Of a DNA stretch of 64,000 nucleotides, positions 38,945 through 47,747 are shown piece after piece. The notes below the pieces were generated by a model. The model made no database searches. It was given only the letters and a program-made list of their open reading frames with translations, and was not told the origin of the DNA. How positions within the stretch are numbered: position 1 is the stretch's first letter; each line of letters starts with the position of its first letter. A program made the translations under genes and the position numbers. The DNA comes from Acidobacteriota bacterium (lineage in GTDB: Bacteria; Acidobacteriota; Blastocatellia; Pyrinomonadales; Pyrinomonadaceae). The DNA is taken from NCBI GenBank assembly GCA_019239425.1, contig JAFAZX010000009.1, forward strand, positions 1 to 64,000, in the 5' to 3' direction.

Positions 38945-40990
38945 TTACCACACCTGGCAGCGATCCTTCTCGGGGCGCACCATCGGGTCGCCGGCCTTGC
39001 AGCCGTAGGCGGCCGCGAACTGCGGCATGTTCGAGAGCGGGCCGTTGACGCGGAAGCGGTCGAGCGGGTGCGGGTCGGCCTGCGTCACGAAGCGTGCGAA
39101 CTCGGGCGTGTACTTCGACGCCCAGACCTGCGCCCAGCCCAGGAAGAAGCGCTGCTCCGGCGTGAAGCCGTCGATGTTGGCGGGGCGCGGCTTGCCCTCC
39201 AGGGACTTCTGGAACGCGTCGTAGGCCATCGCCAGGCCGCCGAGGTCTGCGATGGATTCGCCCGCGACGAGCTTGCCCTGGATGTTCAGGCCCGGCTCCA
39301 CCTCGAAGGACGAGAACTGATTGACGACGCACTCCGAGCGCGACTCGAAGTTCTTCAGGTCGGCCGGCGTCCACCAGTCTTTGACGTTGCCGTTGAGGTC
39401 GAACTTCGCGCCCTGGTCGTCGAAGCCGTGCGTGATCTCGTGGCCGATGACCGCGCCGATGGCGCCGTAGTTGACGGCGTCGTCGGCCGCGGGGTTGAAG
39501 AAGGGCGGCTGGAGGATGCCCGCCGGGAAGACGATCTCGTTGCGGAAGGAGTTGTTGTAGGCGTTGACCGTGGGCGGCGTCATGCCCCACTCGGTCTTGT
39601 CAATCGGCTTGCCGATCTTGGCGAGGTCGCGCGCCTGCGCGAACTCGCTCGCGCGGATGATGTTCGCCGCGTAGGAGTCGCGCGTCATGGTCAGGCGCGA
39701 GTAGTCGATCCACTTCTCGGGGTAGCCGATCTTCTGGCCGAAGGCGGCGAGCTTGGCGAGCGCGGCCTTGCGCGTCTCGTCGCTCATCCAGTCGGCCTTC
39801 TGGATGTGCCCGCGGAAGGCCGCGATGAGGTTCGAGATCATCGTCTGCATCCGCGCCTTCGACTCGGGCGTGAACGCGCGGCCGACGTAGACCTGCCCCA
39901 GCGCCTCGCCCAGATTCTCGTCGGCCGAAGAGGTGCAGCGGCGCCAGAGCGGGTACTGCTCCTTACGGCCCGACAGCGACTTGCCGTAGAAGCTGAAGTT
40001 CTCGGTCTCGAACTTCGAGGAGAGCGCGGAGGCGGCCGCGTGGACGAGCTGCCAGCGCAGGTAGGTCTTCCAGTCGGCGACCGGCACCTCGACGAGCGCC
40101 TTGTCGGCGGCCAGGAAGAACTCCGGGTGCGCGACGTTGATCGTCAGGTCTTTGGGCAGGCCCAGGCCGGCGAAGTAGTCCGCCCACGAGAAGTCCGGCG
40201 TGAGCTTCGCCAGCTCGGCCGGCGTCATCAGGTGGTACTGCGTTGTCGGGTCGCGCAGCTCGATGGGGCCGCGCGAGCTCTGCGCGAGGCGCGTCTCAAT
40301 CGCCATCACGGTCTGCGCGTTCTTGGCCGCCGCGTCCGCGTCGTCGCCGAGGAGCTGGAACATGTTCGCCACGTGCTGGACGAAGTCGGCGCGGAGCTTG
40401 ACCGACTTCTCGTCGGTCTTCGTGTAGTAATCCTTGTTCGGCAAAGAGAGCCCGCCCTGGCTCGCGAGGCCGATCTGCATCGAGCTGTTCTTAAAGTCGG
40501 GCGCGGAGCCGAAGCCGAAGAGCGCGGGGATGCCCGCGTGGTGGAAGTACGTGATCTCGGACTCGACGCCCTTCAGGTCTTTGATCTTGTCGATGCGCGC
40601 GAGGTACGGCGCGAGGGGCTTCGCGCCCTCGGCCTCGCGCTTCGGCTCGTCCATGCAGGTGGCGTAGAAGTCGCCGATCTTCTGCTCGTTCGAGCCGGAC
40701 TTGGCCTTCGTGTTCTTCGCGGACTCTTCGAGGATGTCGTGCAGCGTCTTGCGGTTGTTCTCCGCGAGGATGTTGAAGCTGCCCCAGGCGGGGTAGGCCG
40801 CGGGGATTTCGGTCGCCTTCAGCCAGTTGCCGTTGGCGTACTGGAAGAAGTCTGTGCAGGCCGAGACGGTCTCGTCCATGCGCGCCTTGTCGAAGCCGCG
40901 GCCGCCCCCGCCGTTTTGCGCCAGCGCGACGAGGCAGAGCAAGCCGGCCGCGAGGGCCGCGGACGCGGCACGGAAGTTAAATAAACGCAT
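38945..40990 (-). CDS. Secreted M13-family (neprilysin-like) metallopeptidase
   Basis: 681 residues, signal peptide ending near LALAQ. Zinc site: VIGHEITHGFDDQGAKFD (HExxH, about 517-521) and GESIADLGGLAMAYDAF (ExxxD, third ligand). The substrate-binding VNAYNNSFRNEIVFPAGILQ (NAYY/F-like) and the family's C-terminal CxxW (RCQVW) are intact. Such PepO-like enzymes degrade oligopeptides, here probably in the periplasm or outside. AAGGAGCCTAATC precedes the ATG. Confidence 0.95.
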   Translation of the reverse strand: MRLFNFRAASAALAAGLLCLVALAQNGGGGRGFDKARMDETVSACTDFFQYANGNWLKATEIPAAYPAWGSFNILAENNRKTLHDILEESAKNTKAKSGSNEQKIGDFYATCMDEPKREAEGAKPLAPYLARIDKIKDLKGVESEITYFHHAGIPALFGFGSAPDFKNSSMQIGLASQGGLSLPNKDYYTKTDEKSVKLRADFVQHVANMFQLLGDDADAAAKNAQTVMAIETRLAQSSRGPIELRDPTTQYHLMTPAELAKLTPDFSWADYFAGLGLPKDLTINVAHPEFFLAADKALVEVPVADWKTYLRWQLVHAAASALSSKFETENFSFYGKSLSGRKEQYPLWRRCTSSADENLGEALGQVYVGRAFTPESKARMQTMISNLIAAFRGHIQKADWMSDETRKAALAKLAAFGQKIGYPEKWIDYSRLTMTRDSYAANIIRASEFAQARDLAKIGKPIDKTEWGMTPPTVNAYNNSFRNEIVFPAGILQPPFFNPAADDAVNYGAIGAVIGHEITHGFDDQGAKFDLNGNVKDWWTPADLKNFESRSECVVNQFSSFEVEPGLNIQGKLVAGESIADLGGLAMAYDAFQKSLEGKPRPANIDGFTPEQRFFLGWAQVWASKYTPEFARFVTQADPHPLDRFRVNGPLSNMPQFAAAYGCKAGDPMVRPEKDRCQVW

Positions 40991-41013
40991 GATTAGGCTC
41001 CTTGTCTTTCTAA

Positions 41014-41127
41014 AGTAGGCAGTGGGCAGTAGGCAGTAGAAACCCCGCCGGAATCGGAACGTCAGCTTGTCGGCATCAACTGCCTTAGCGCGGAGCGCTA
41101 CTGACTACTGTCTACCGTCTACCGTCC
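41014..41127. repeat. Word-hairpin locus, AGTAGGCAGTGGGCAG class (imperfect)
   Basis: Left arm 41014-41043, right arm 41096-41127 (CTACTGACTACTGTCTACCG...), with several mismatches. Located between the M13 and YVTN genes. Confidence 0.7.
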
Positions 41128-41128
41128 A

Positions 41129-42160
41129 TTATATCCCCGCCCAGGCGAGTCCGTCGGGCTGCTGGCCGGTCTGGACACTGCCGGCGAGTGTCATCTCAAC
41201 GAGGTTGACGGCCGTGACCTTGCCCGTCGCCATCGAGGCGACGTAGGCGCGGCGCGAGTCCGGCGAGACGACGATGCCGACCGCGGCCTCGCCCACCTGA
41301 AACCGCTTCAACTCCCTGCGCGTCGCGGCGTCGAAGACCACCAGCTCGCCCGTGCTCGGGCTGGAGATGAGGACGTACTTGCCGTCGCGCGTGAACTTCA
41401 CGCGGATGGGCTGGCCGCCGGGCTTGATGGTCTCCTTCACTTTGTTCGTCTCGGTGTCGATGATCGAGAGGCCGCCGTCGGCGCGGTGCGCCACCCACAG
41501 CTCGCGGCCGTCGGGCGAGACGTCGATCCCCTCGGGCTGGCTGCCGACCGCGACGTTTGTGATGCGCGGCGGCGGCCCCGGCTGCTGCGGCTTGTCGAGT
41601 TCCATCACGGAGACGGTGTCGGAGAGGATGTTGGCCGTGTAGATGACGGGGCGCGTCGGGTGCATGACGAGCATGTGCGTGACGTTCTGCCCCGTCCCCG
41701 CGAGCCAGTCCACGCGGTCGGCCGCGGGGTCGTAGCGCGCGACGACGCGGTTGACCTCGGCCGTGAAGTAGACTTTGCCGTCGCGCACGGCGAGCCCGTG
41801 CGGGCGCAGGAGCGGCCCTAGACTGACGCGCTTCGTCTCCTTGCGCGCGGCGAGGTCGATGACGGAGAGGCTGTTGCCCGGCCGCTCCGCCCCGTAGTTA
41901 GAGACGTAGGCCGTCCGCCCGTCTGCCGAGACGACGACCTCGTGCGGCCCCTCGCCCGTGGGCACGCGCGCCGTGACCTGCATCGTCGAAGGGTCGACGA
42001 GCGCGAGCGTATTCTCGGCCTTGTTCAGCACGAGCAGCGTCGGCTTCGACGCCGCCGAAGCGGCGGGCGCAGTCTGCGCGCGCGCGGGTACTGCGCTTAA
42101 CACCAGCAGCGCCGGCGCGAGCAGCGCGAGCGCAAGTAATCTCGAACCTCTCAAACCCAT
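41129..42160 (-). CDS. Secreted YVTN-type beta-propeller protein
   Basis: 343 residues with a signal peptide (ALLVLSAVPARAQ). Seven-bladed propeller of the YVTN family: LLVLNKAENTLALVDPST, RTAYVSNYG, IYTANILSDTVSVMEL, LWVAHRADGGLSIIDTET, RRAYVASMATGKVTAVNL. Such proteins are extracytoplasmic scaffolds or ligand binders; no catalytic residues can be named. The stop falls at the edge of the preceding word array. Confidence 0.85.
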   Translation of the reverse strand: MGLRGSRLLALALLAPALLVLSAVPARAQTAPAASAASKPTLLVLNKAENTLALVDPSTMQVTARVPTGEGPHEVVVSADGRTAYVSNYGAERPGNSLSVIDLAARKETKRVSLGPLLRPHGLAVRDGKVYFTAEVNRVVARYDPAADRVDWLAGTGQNVTHMLVMHPTRPVIYTANILSDTVSVMELDKPQQPGPPPRITNVAVGSQPEGIDVSPDGRELWVAHRADGGLSIIDTETNKVKETIKPGGQPIRVKFTRDGKYVLISSPSTGELVVFDAATRRELKRFQVGEAAVGIVVSPDSRRAYVASMATGKVTAVNLVEMTLAGSVQTGQQPDGLAWAGI

Positions 42161-42338
42161 CTGGATGCTCTCCGCGGTGTCGTTTTGGATGCGGAAGCCG
42201 CCCGTCGAGGTTTCATACTTCGGGCTTCCTGCGCGTGGTACTTACGGGGGAGTTCCGCGGACTGTTTCAGCCCCGCGGCCCTTTTGTGACGAGCCGCGCC
42301 ATTTCCGTGCCGAGCGGGACGAAAGGGGGGATGAAAAA
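42161..42338. repeat. Intergenic hairpins upstream of the YVTN gene
   Basis: GGAAGCC (about 42193) pairs with GGCTTCC (about 42224), with an inner CCCG/CGGG, and a second small inverted pair CCGCGG / CCGCGG brackets ACTGTTTCAGCC near 42256. No coding potential seen. The word-hairpins follow. Confidence 0.4.
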
Positions 42339-42467
42339 AGTAGGCAGTAGGCAGATAGCGGTAAGAAGGTTTTGGTGTTGGGTGCTGGGTGCTGGGGAGG
42401 ACGAGCCGCTCTTACCCAGCACCCAGCACCCAGCACCCAGCACCCTCTTCACCGCCTACTGCCTACT
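42339..42467. repeat. Outer word-hairpin, AGTAGGCAGTAGGCAGATAG class
   Basis: Left arm 42339-42362, right arm 42451-42467 (ACCGCCTACTGCCTACT). The right arm holds the last codons and TAG of the M28 gene (AGT AGG CAG TAG). Encloses a different word-hairpin. Confidence 0.85.
42374..42445. repeat. Inner word-hairpin, GGTGCTGGGTGCTGGG class
   Basis: Left arm 42374-42397, right arm 42415-42445 with an extra CCCAGCA unit. Same word as 53116-53180, 10.7 kb away. Confidence 0.88.
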
Positions 42468-44114
42468 GTTCCCGTGCAGCTTCTTCCAGGCGTCGACGTA
42501 GCGCGAGGCCCTGGGGTTCTGCTCGTTCCAGCGCGGCTCCTGGGCCGAGTCCGCGAGCGCGAGCAGGGCGCGGCCGACGGTGCGGACGACGCGCGTCATG
42601 TTGTCGAAGTCTATCTTCTGCCACTCGTCGCCGACCGCGTGGTAGTCGGGGAAGTCGAAGGCGACGCCGGCCGTGTGCGCCGGCACCCCCGCGTCCGCGA
42701 GCGACTGGTTGTCGCTGCGCGAGAAGTATGCGTCCGACTTCGTCGGGTGCTTGTAGACGCGCACGCCCTCCGCCTCGCCCGCGCGCTCTAACGCCGCGCC
42801 CACGTCCGAGTAGTCGAAGCCGGTGACGGCGAGCGTCCCCACCTGCGGCCCCTCGCTGTCGTCCGTGCGCCCGATCTGCTCCATGTTCAACTGCGCGACC
42901 GTCTTCTCCAGAGGCACGAGCGGGTGGCGGCCGTAGTAGCGCGAGCCGACGAGCCCCAGCTCCTCGCCGAAGAAGGTCATAAAAAGGATCGAACGCTTCG
43001 GCCTCGGACTCAGCTTCGAGAGCGCCGACGCCAGCTCGACGACGCCGACCGTGCCCGAGCCGTCGTCGTTCGCGCCGTTGAAGATGCAGTCCTCTTTGGT
43101 CTGGTCGCAGTTCTCGCGGACGCCGAGGTGGTCGTAGTGCGCCGAGACGATGACGTACGTGTCCTTCAGCGACGGGTCGGAGCCGCGCAGAAGCCCCGCG
43201 ACGTTGCGCACCTTGACGGGCGACTCGGCGGGCGCGGGGACGCGCACGTCGGCCGTCGTCTGCGCGGCGCCCGCGGGCAGAGAGTCGTAGAAGCGCGCGC
43301 CCGCGGCGCCGTGGACGAAGAGGACGGGCGCGGCCTGCGCGCCGCCGAATCCGAAGTCCGGGGTGTTACGCCCCGCGCCGCGAGTCTCGGGGTCGAAGAC
43401 CCGCGGGCTGCGCCCTCCGCGCGCGCGCTCGCTCCGCCGTTCGAAGGCGAGGACGAGCGGCGCGCCTAAGCCCCGCATGCGCGAAAGGAACTCGTTCTCC
43501 TCGCGCAGCATCTGGAGCGCGCGCCCCATGTCGCCGCGCGGGAAGGCCGGCAACTCCGTCAAGACCACGCGCCCCTCGACCTGCTCGCGCGTGAGCGAGG
43601 CCGGAACATTCGCGTAGTCGACTTTGAAGACCGGCGCGCCGCTCAAGCTGAGGTCGCCCTCCGGCTCCCAGAAGTTGAAGCCGGCGACGCTGAAGCCGAC
43701 GCCGATCTGTTCGGGCGCTACCGCGGGGCCGCCTTTGAAGGCGAGGCGGAAGGCAGAGGCGTCGCGCGCCGACAGACGCCAGTTCGCGGTCTGGAAGTAG
43801 CCGTCGTCGCCGGCCGGTTCGAGCTTCGCCGCGCGGAACTGTCTGGCGATGTACTCGGCCGCGAGGTCGAGCCCGCGCGAAGGCGTCTTGCGCCCTTCGA
43901 GCTCGTCCGAGGAGATGTACTTGAGGTGCGTGCGCAGGTCTTCGGCCGTCACGCGTTCGAGCGCCGAGCGCCAGCGCGCTTCACCGCCCTTAGCCTTCGA
44001 CGCCTGCGCCTTCGTCTGCGCACGCGTCGTCTGCGCACGCGCGCCCCAGCCGGCCGACAGCAGGGCGAGGGCGACGGCGACCCTCGCCCAACTCTTTAAC
44101 CTCGCCGCCCTCAT
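42456..44114 (-). CDS. Secreted M28-family aminopeptidase with PA insert
   Basis: 552 residues, signal peptide ending near GARAQ. A protease-associated insertion spans about 140-310. Metal ligands in order: VSAHYDHLG (His), FNGANDDGSGTV (Asp bridging), TFFGEELGLVGS (Glu-Glu), QIGRTDDSEG (Asp) and FPDYHAVGDEW (His), all intact, so a di-zinc aminopeptidase is predicted. The C-terminal residues NSRQ and the TAG come from the AGTAGGCAG array. Overlaps DUF427 by 4 bases (ATGA). Confidence 0.93.
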   Translation of the reverse strand: MRAARLKSWARVAVALALLSAGWGARAQTTRAQTKAQASKAKGGEARWRSALERVTAEDLRTHLKYISSDELEGRKTPSRGLDLAAEYIARQFRAAKLEPAGDDGYFQTANWRLSARDASAFRLAFKGGPAVAPEQIGVGFSVAGFNFWEPEGDLSLSGAPVFKVDYANVPASLTREQVEGRVVLTELPAFPRGDMGRALQMLREENEFLSRMRGLGAPLVLAFERRSERARGGRSPRVFDPETRGAGRNTPDFGFGGAQAAPVLFVHGAAGARFYDSLPAGAAQTTADVRVPAPAESPVKVRNVAGLLRGSDPSLKDTYVIVSAHYDHLGVRENCDQTKEDCIFNGANDDGSGTVGVVELASALSKLSPRPKRSILFMTFFGEELGLVGSRYYGRHPLVPLEKTVAQLNMEQIGRTDDSEGPQVGTLAVTGFDYSDVGAALERAGEAEGVRVYKHPTKSDAYFSRSDNQSLADAGVPAHTAGVAFDFPDYHAVGDEWQKIDFDNMTRVVRTVGRALLALADSAQEPRWNEQNPRASRYVDAWKKLHGNSRQ

Positions 44115-44398
44115 TCGACCCTCACGCCCCGCCAGAAGGCGACGCGGTCTTTAATCTCCTTCGCCGCGTCCTTCGGCTCCGGGTAGTACCACGCCGCGTC
44201 CTTGTTCACCTCGCCCCCGACGACCACGTCGTAATAACTCGCCAGGCCCTTCCAGGGGCAGGTCGAGTGCGTCGCGCTCTCCTTGAAGTGCTCGCGCCTG
44301 ATCGAGTCGGCCGGGAAGTAATGGTTACCCTCGACGACCACCGTCTCGTCGCTCTCCGCCAGCACCTCGCCCTTCCAGGTTGCTTTCACTACGGCCAC
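44111..44398 (-). CDS. DUF427-domain protein
   Basis: 95 residues from GTG. The whole protein is one DUF427 domain: VVEGNHYFPADSIRREHF, THSTCPWKGLASYYDVVVGG, AAWYYPEPKDAAKEIKDRVAFW. The HSTCPWKG block is invariant in the family. Biochemical role is not established. It overlaps the membrane-protein gene upstream by 10 bases and the M28 gene downstream by 4, so the three form one operon. Confidence 0.9.
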   Translation of the reverse strand: MAVVKATWKGEVLAESDETVVVEGNHYFPADSIRREHFKESATHSTCPWKGLASYYDVVVGGEVNKDAAWYYPEPKDAAKEIKDRVAFWRGVRVE

Positions 44399-44967
44399 CT
44401 CCAGAGTGTTCTGATTAACGGTAAGCCGACGATGCCGGCCAGCACCAAAAGTGTGGTTAACACATATAGCGCCAGCATACTCCTCTTACCGCCGGGGATG
44501 CTGGCCCTCTCCAACTTGGCTTTGAGTTTTCCCGTCCCGCCGAATTCTGCCGTCTTATCTTTCAGGTCGGCGACGGCAGCGTCAAGCCACTGATACATCC
44601 TGAACAGGTTGCAGGCGTTGATAACGCAGAACAGGGCGTAGATAACGAAGACGGCCGCTCGGTACGACGGCTCCTCGCTGACCCTCGTGCTCGTGGAAAC
44701 GATTAAGGTCAGGACTCCCACGCTGGCGACCAGGAACATGTTCCAAAGCCTGTCCACGTGGTTGCCGACCTTGAAAGCGAAATCGAGCAGATCGATAAGC
44801 CGAAGACTCTGAGGCGAGCCGTAGAACGAGGGCTTCTCCGCCTCTCCGGCGGCGCCCGGCGCCGTTGCTTTTTCGATCTCCGCCGCCGTGTCCGCGCCGT
44901 TCAAGCCGAAGTCGTTTTGTTGATTCTCCCGCCCGTGCCCTTTCTGTTCTGTTACCTTCTGGGCCAT
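44389..44967 (-). CDS. Membrane protein of unknown function
   Basis: 192 residues. A polar N-terminus of about 65 residues is followed by two membrane helices (MFLVASVGVLTLIV and AVFVIYALFCVINACNLF), a charged linker (LKDKTAEFGGTGKLKAKLE) and a third helix (MLALYVLTTLLVLAGIVGLPL). AAGGAGCATCCTC precedes the ATG. No family recognised; operonic with DUF427 and the M28 peptidase. Confidence 0.7.
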   Translation of the reverse strand: MAQKVTEQKGHGRENQQNDFGLNGADTAAEIEKATAPGAAGEAEKPSFYGSPQSLRLIDLLDFAFKVGNHVDRLWNMFLVASVGVLTLIVSTSTRVSEEPSYRAAVFVIYALFCVINACNLFRMYQWLDAAVADLKDKTAEFGGTGKLKAKLERASIPGGKRSMLALYVLTTLLVLAGIVGLPLIRTLWRWP

Positions 44968-45036
44968 GAGGATGCTCCTTAATAGACCGCTGGTGCACCG
45001 GGTCTGAGGTGGCGGCGGCGGACGGCCGGCGTGGCC

Positions 45037-46719
<1,683 letters not shown>

Positions 46720-46799
46720 CGAGACGCGTGGAATCCTCTTTCCGAATGTCTAAGGGTTTGGAAAGTACAAGGTACGACACGGGCGGGCGAAAGGCAAAA

Positions 46800-47000
46800 G
46801 CGGTAGGCGGTAGGCAGATGGCAGTAGGCAGTATAGCCCCGACGTTCTCATCAAACCGCGCGCCCCGTCAGGGGCGACACGCACATGCCGCTCCTGACGG
46901 GGCTTAAGAGGTTAATAATCGGCATTTAACTATAAACATCCCGCCCCTGACGGGGCTCAAACCTTCTGAACTGCCTACCGCCATCTGCCTACTGCCTACT
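46800..47000. repeat. Word-hairpin locus, GGTAGGCAGATGGCAGTAGG class
   Basis: Arms 46800-46832 and 46969-47000 (AACTGCCTACCGCCATCTGC...). The right arm overlaps the stop codon of the next minus-strand gene (46996-46998). The loop carries three copies of a GCCCCTGACGGGGC palindrome. Confidence 0.9.
46862..46958. repeat. Three GCCCCGTCAGGGGC palindromes
   Basis: 46862-46875 reads GCCCCGTCAGGGGC; 46891-46904 and 46943-46957 read in the inverse orientation (CTCCTGACGGGGCT, GCCCCTGACGGGGCT). They are spaced 15-40 bases apart inside the word-hairpin loop. Confidence 0.8.
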
Positions 47001-47652
47001 TCCCTTTCACTTCGATGACGTTGTTGACGTTCCCGGCCTCGTCTTCGGCCGTGTCGGGGTTGGAGGGGTCTAACAGCCAGTCGCCGTCGACGATGAACTT
47101 GTACTGGTAGACGCCCGGGTCTAGGTCGACGCGGCAGACCCAGCCGTCGCCCTCGCGCGCGAAGAGGAGCTGCGACTGGTTCCAGTTGTTGAAGGAGCCT
47201 GTGAGGACGACGAGCGAGGCTTCCGCGTGGCCCTTGAGCGTGAAGGTCGTGTTGCCCTTCGACGAAGGGGCGGGCAGCTCCACGCGGCGCGCGGTGTAGG
47301 GCTCGCCCTCGTAAGTAAAGGTGAGGCTGACGACGCGCCCCTCGTCGTCGCGCCCGAACCTGACGGGCGTGCCCGCCACCTCGTCCGTGAAACTGTCCTT
47401 GCCTTTACGCGCCAGCCGCCGCCGCTTCACGTTCGAAGGCTTCACCCAAAGCTCCGTCCCCGCGGCCGTCACGTCGAGCGTCGAGACCGGGATCAGCCCC
47501 ACCTCCAGCTCGTAACGACCCGCGTACTCCTTCAGCGCCTCCGCCTTCTTATCTTCCGCCTTCGCCCGCGCCTGCTGCGCCCGGGCGCCCGCGGCGAGGT
47601 GTAGCGCGAGCGTGACGATAAGCGCCGTCAAGAAAGTCTTCTTCGTTATCAT
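46996..47652 (-). CDS. Secreted protein with C-terminal glycogen-binding (AMPK-CBM/CBM48) domain
   Basis: 218 residues, signal peptide ending near GARAQQ. The N-terminal half (about 40-125) is a small beta domain (YAGRYELEVGLIPVSTLDVT). The C-terminal half (about 130-215) is a CBM48-type fold: VVLTGSFNNWNQSQLLFARE, then GVYQYKFIVDGDWLLDPSNP, with the two starch-binding Trp positions. Predicted to bind alpha-glucan outside the cytoplasm. It lies directly downstream of the GH13 enzyme, suggesting joint use. The TAG is in the word array. Confidence 0.85.
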   Translation of the reverse strand: MITKKTFLTALIVTLALHLAAGARAQQARAKAEDKKAEALKEYAGRYELEVGLIPVSTLDVTAAGTELWVKPSNVKRRRLARKGKDSFTDEVAGTPVRFGRDDEGRVVSLTFTYEGEPYTARRVELPAPSSKGNTTFTLKGHAEASLVVLTGSFNNWNQSQLLFAREGDGWVCRVDLDPGVYQYKFIVDGDWLLDPSNPDTAEDEAGNVNNVIEVKGK

Positions 47653-47657
47653 CCTTG

Positions 47658-47746
47658 AATGAAAGTATGAACGAGGAACGCCGAACGATGAACTGAAAGC
47701 CCCTCGTCTTCCAGTTCATCGTTCAGCGTTCATCATTCATCGTTCC
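47658..47746. repeat. Word-hairpin locus, GTTCATCGTTCAGCGTTCATC class
   Basis: Left arm 47658-47695, right arm 47712-47746, imperfect pairing. Ends two bases before the stop codon of the GH13 gene. Confidence 0.82.
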
Positions 47747-47747
47747 G

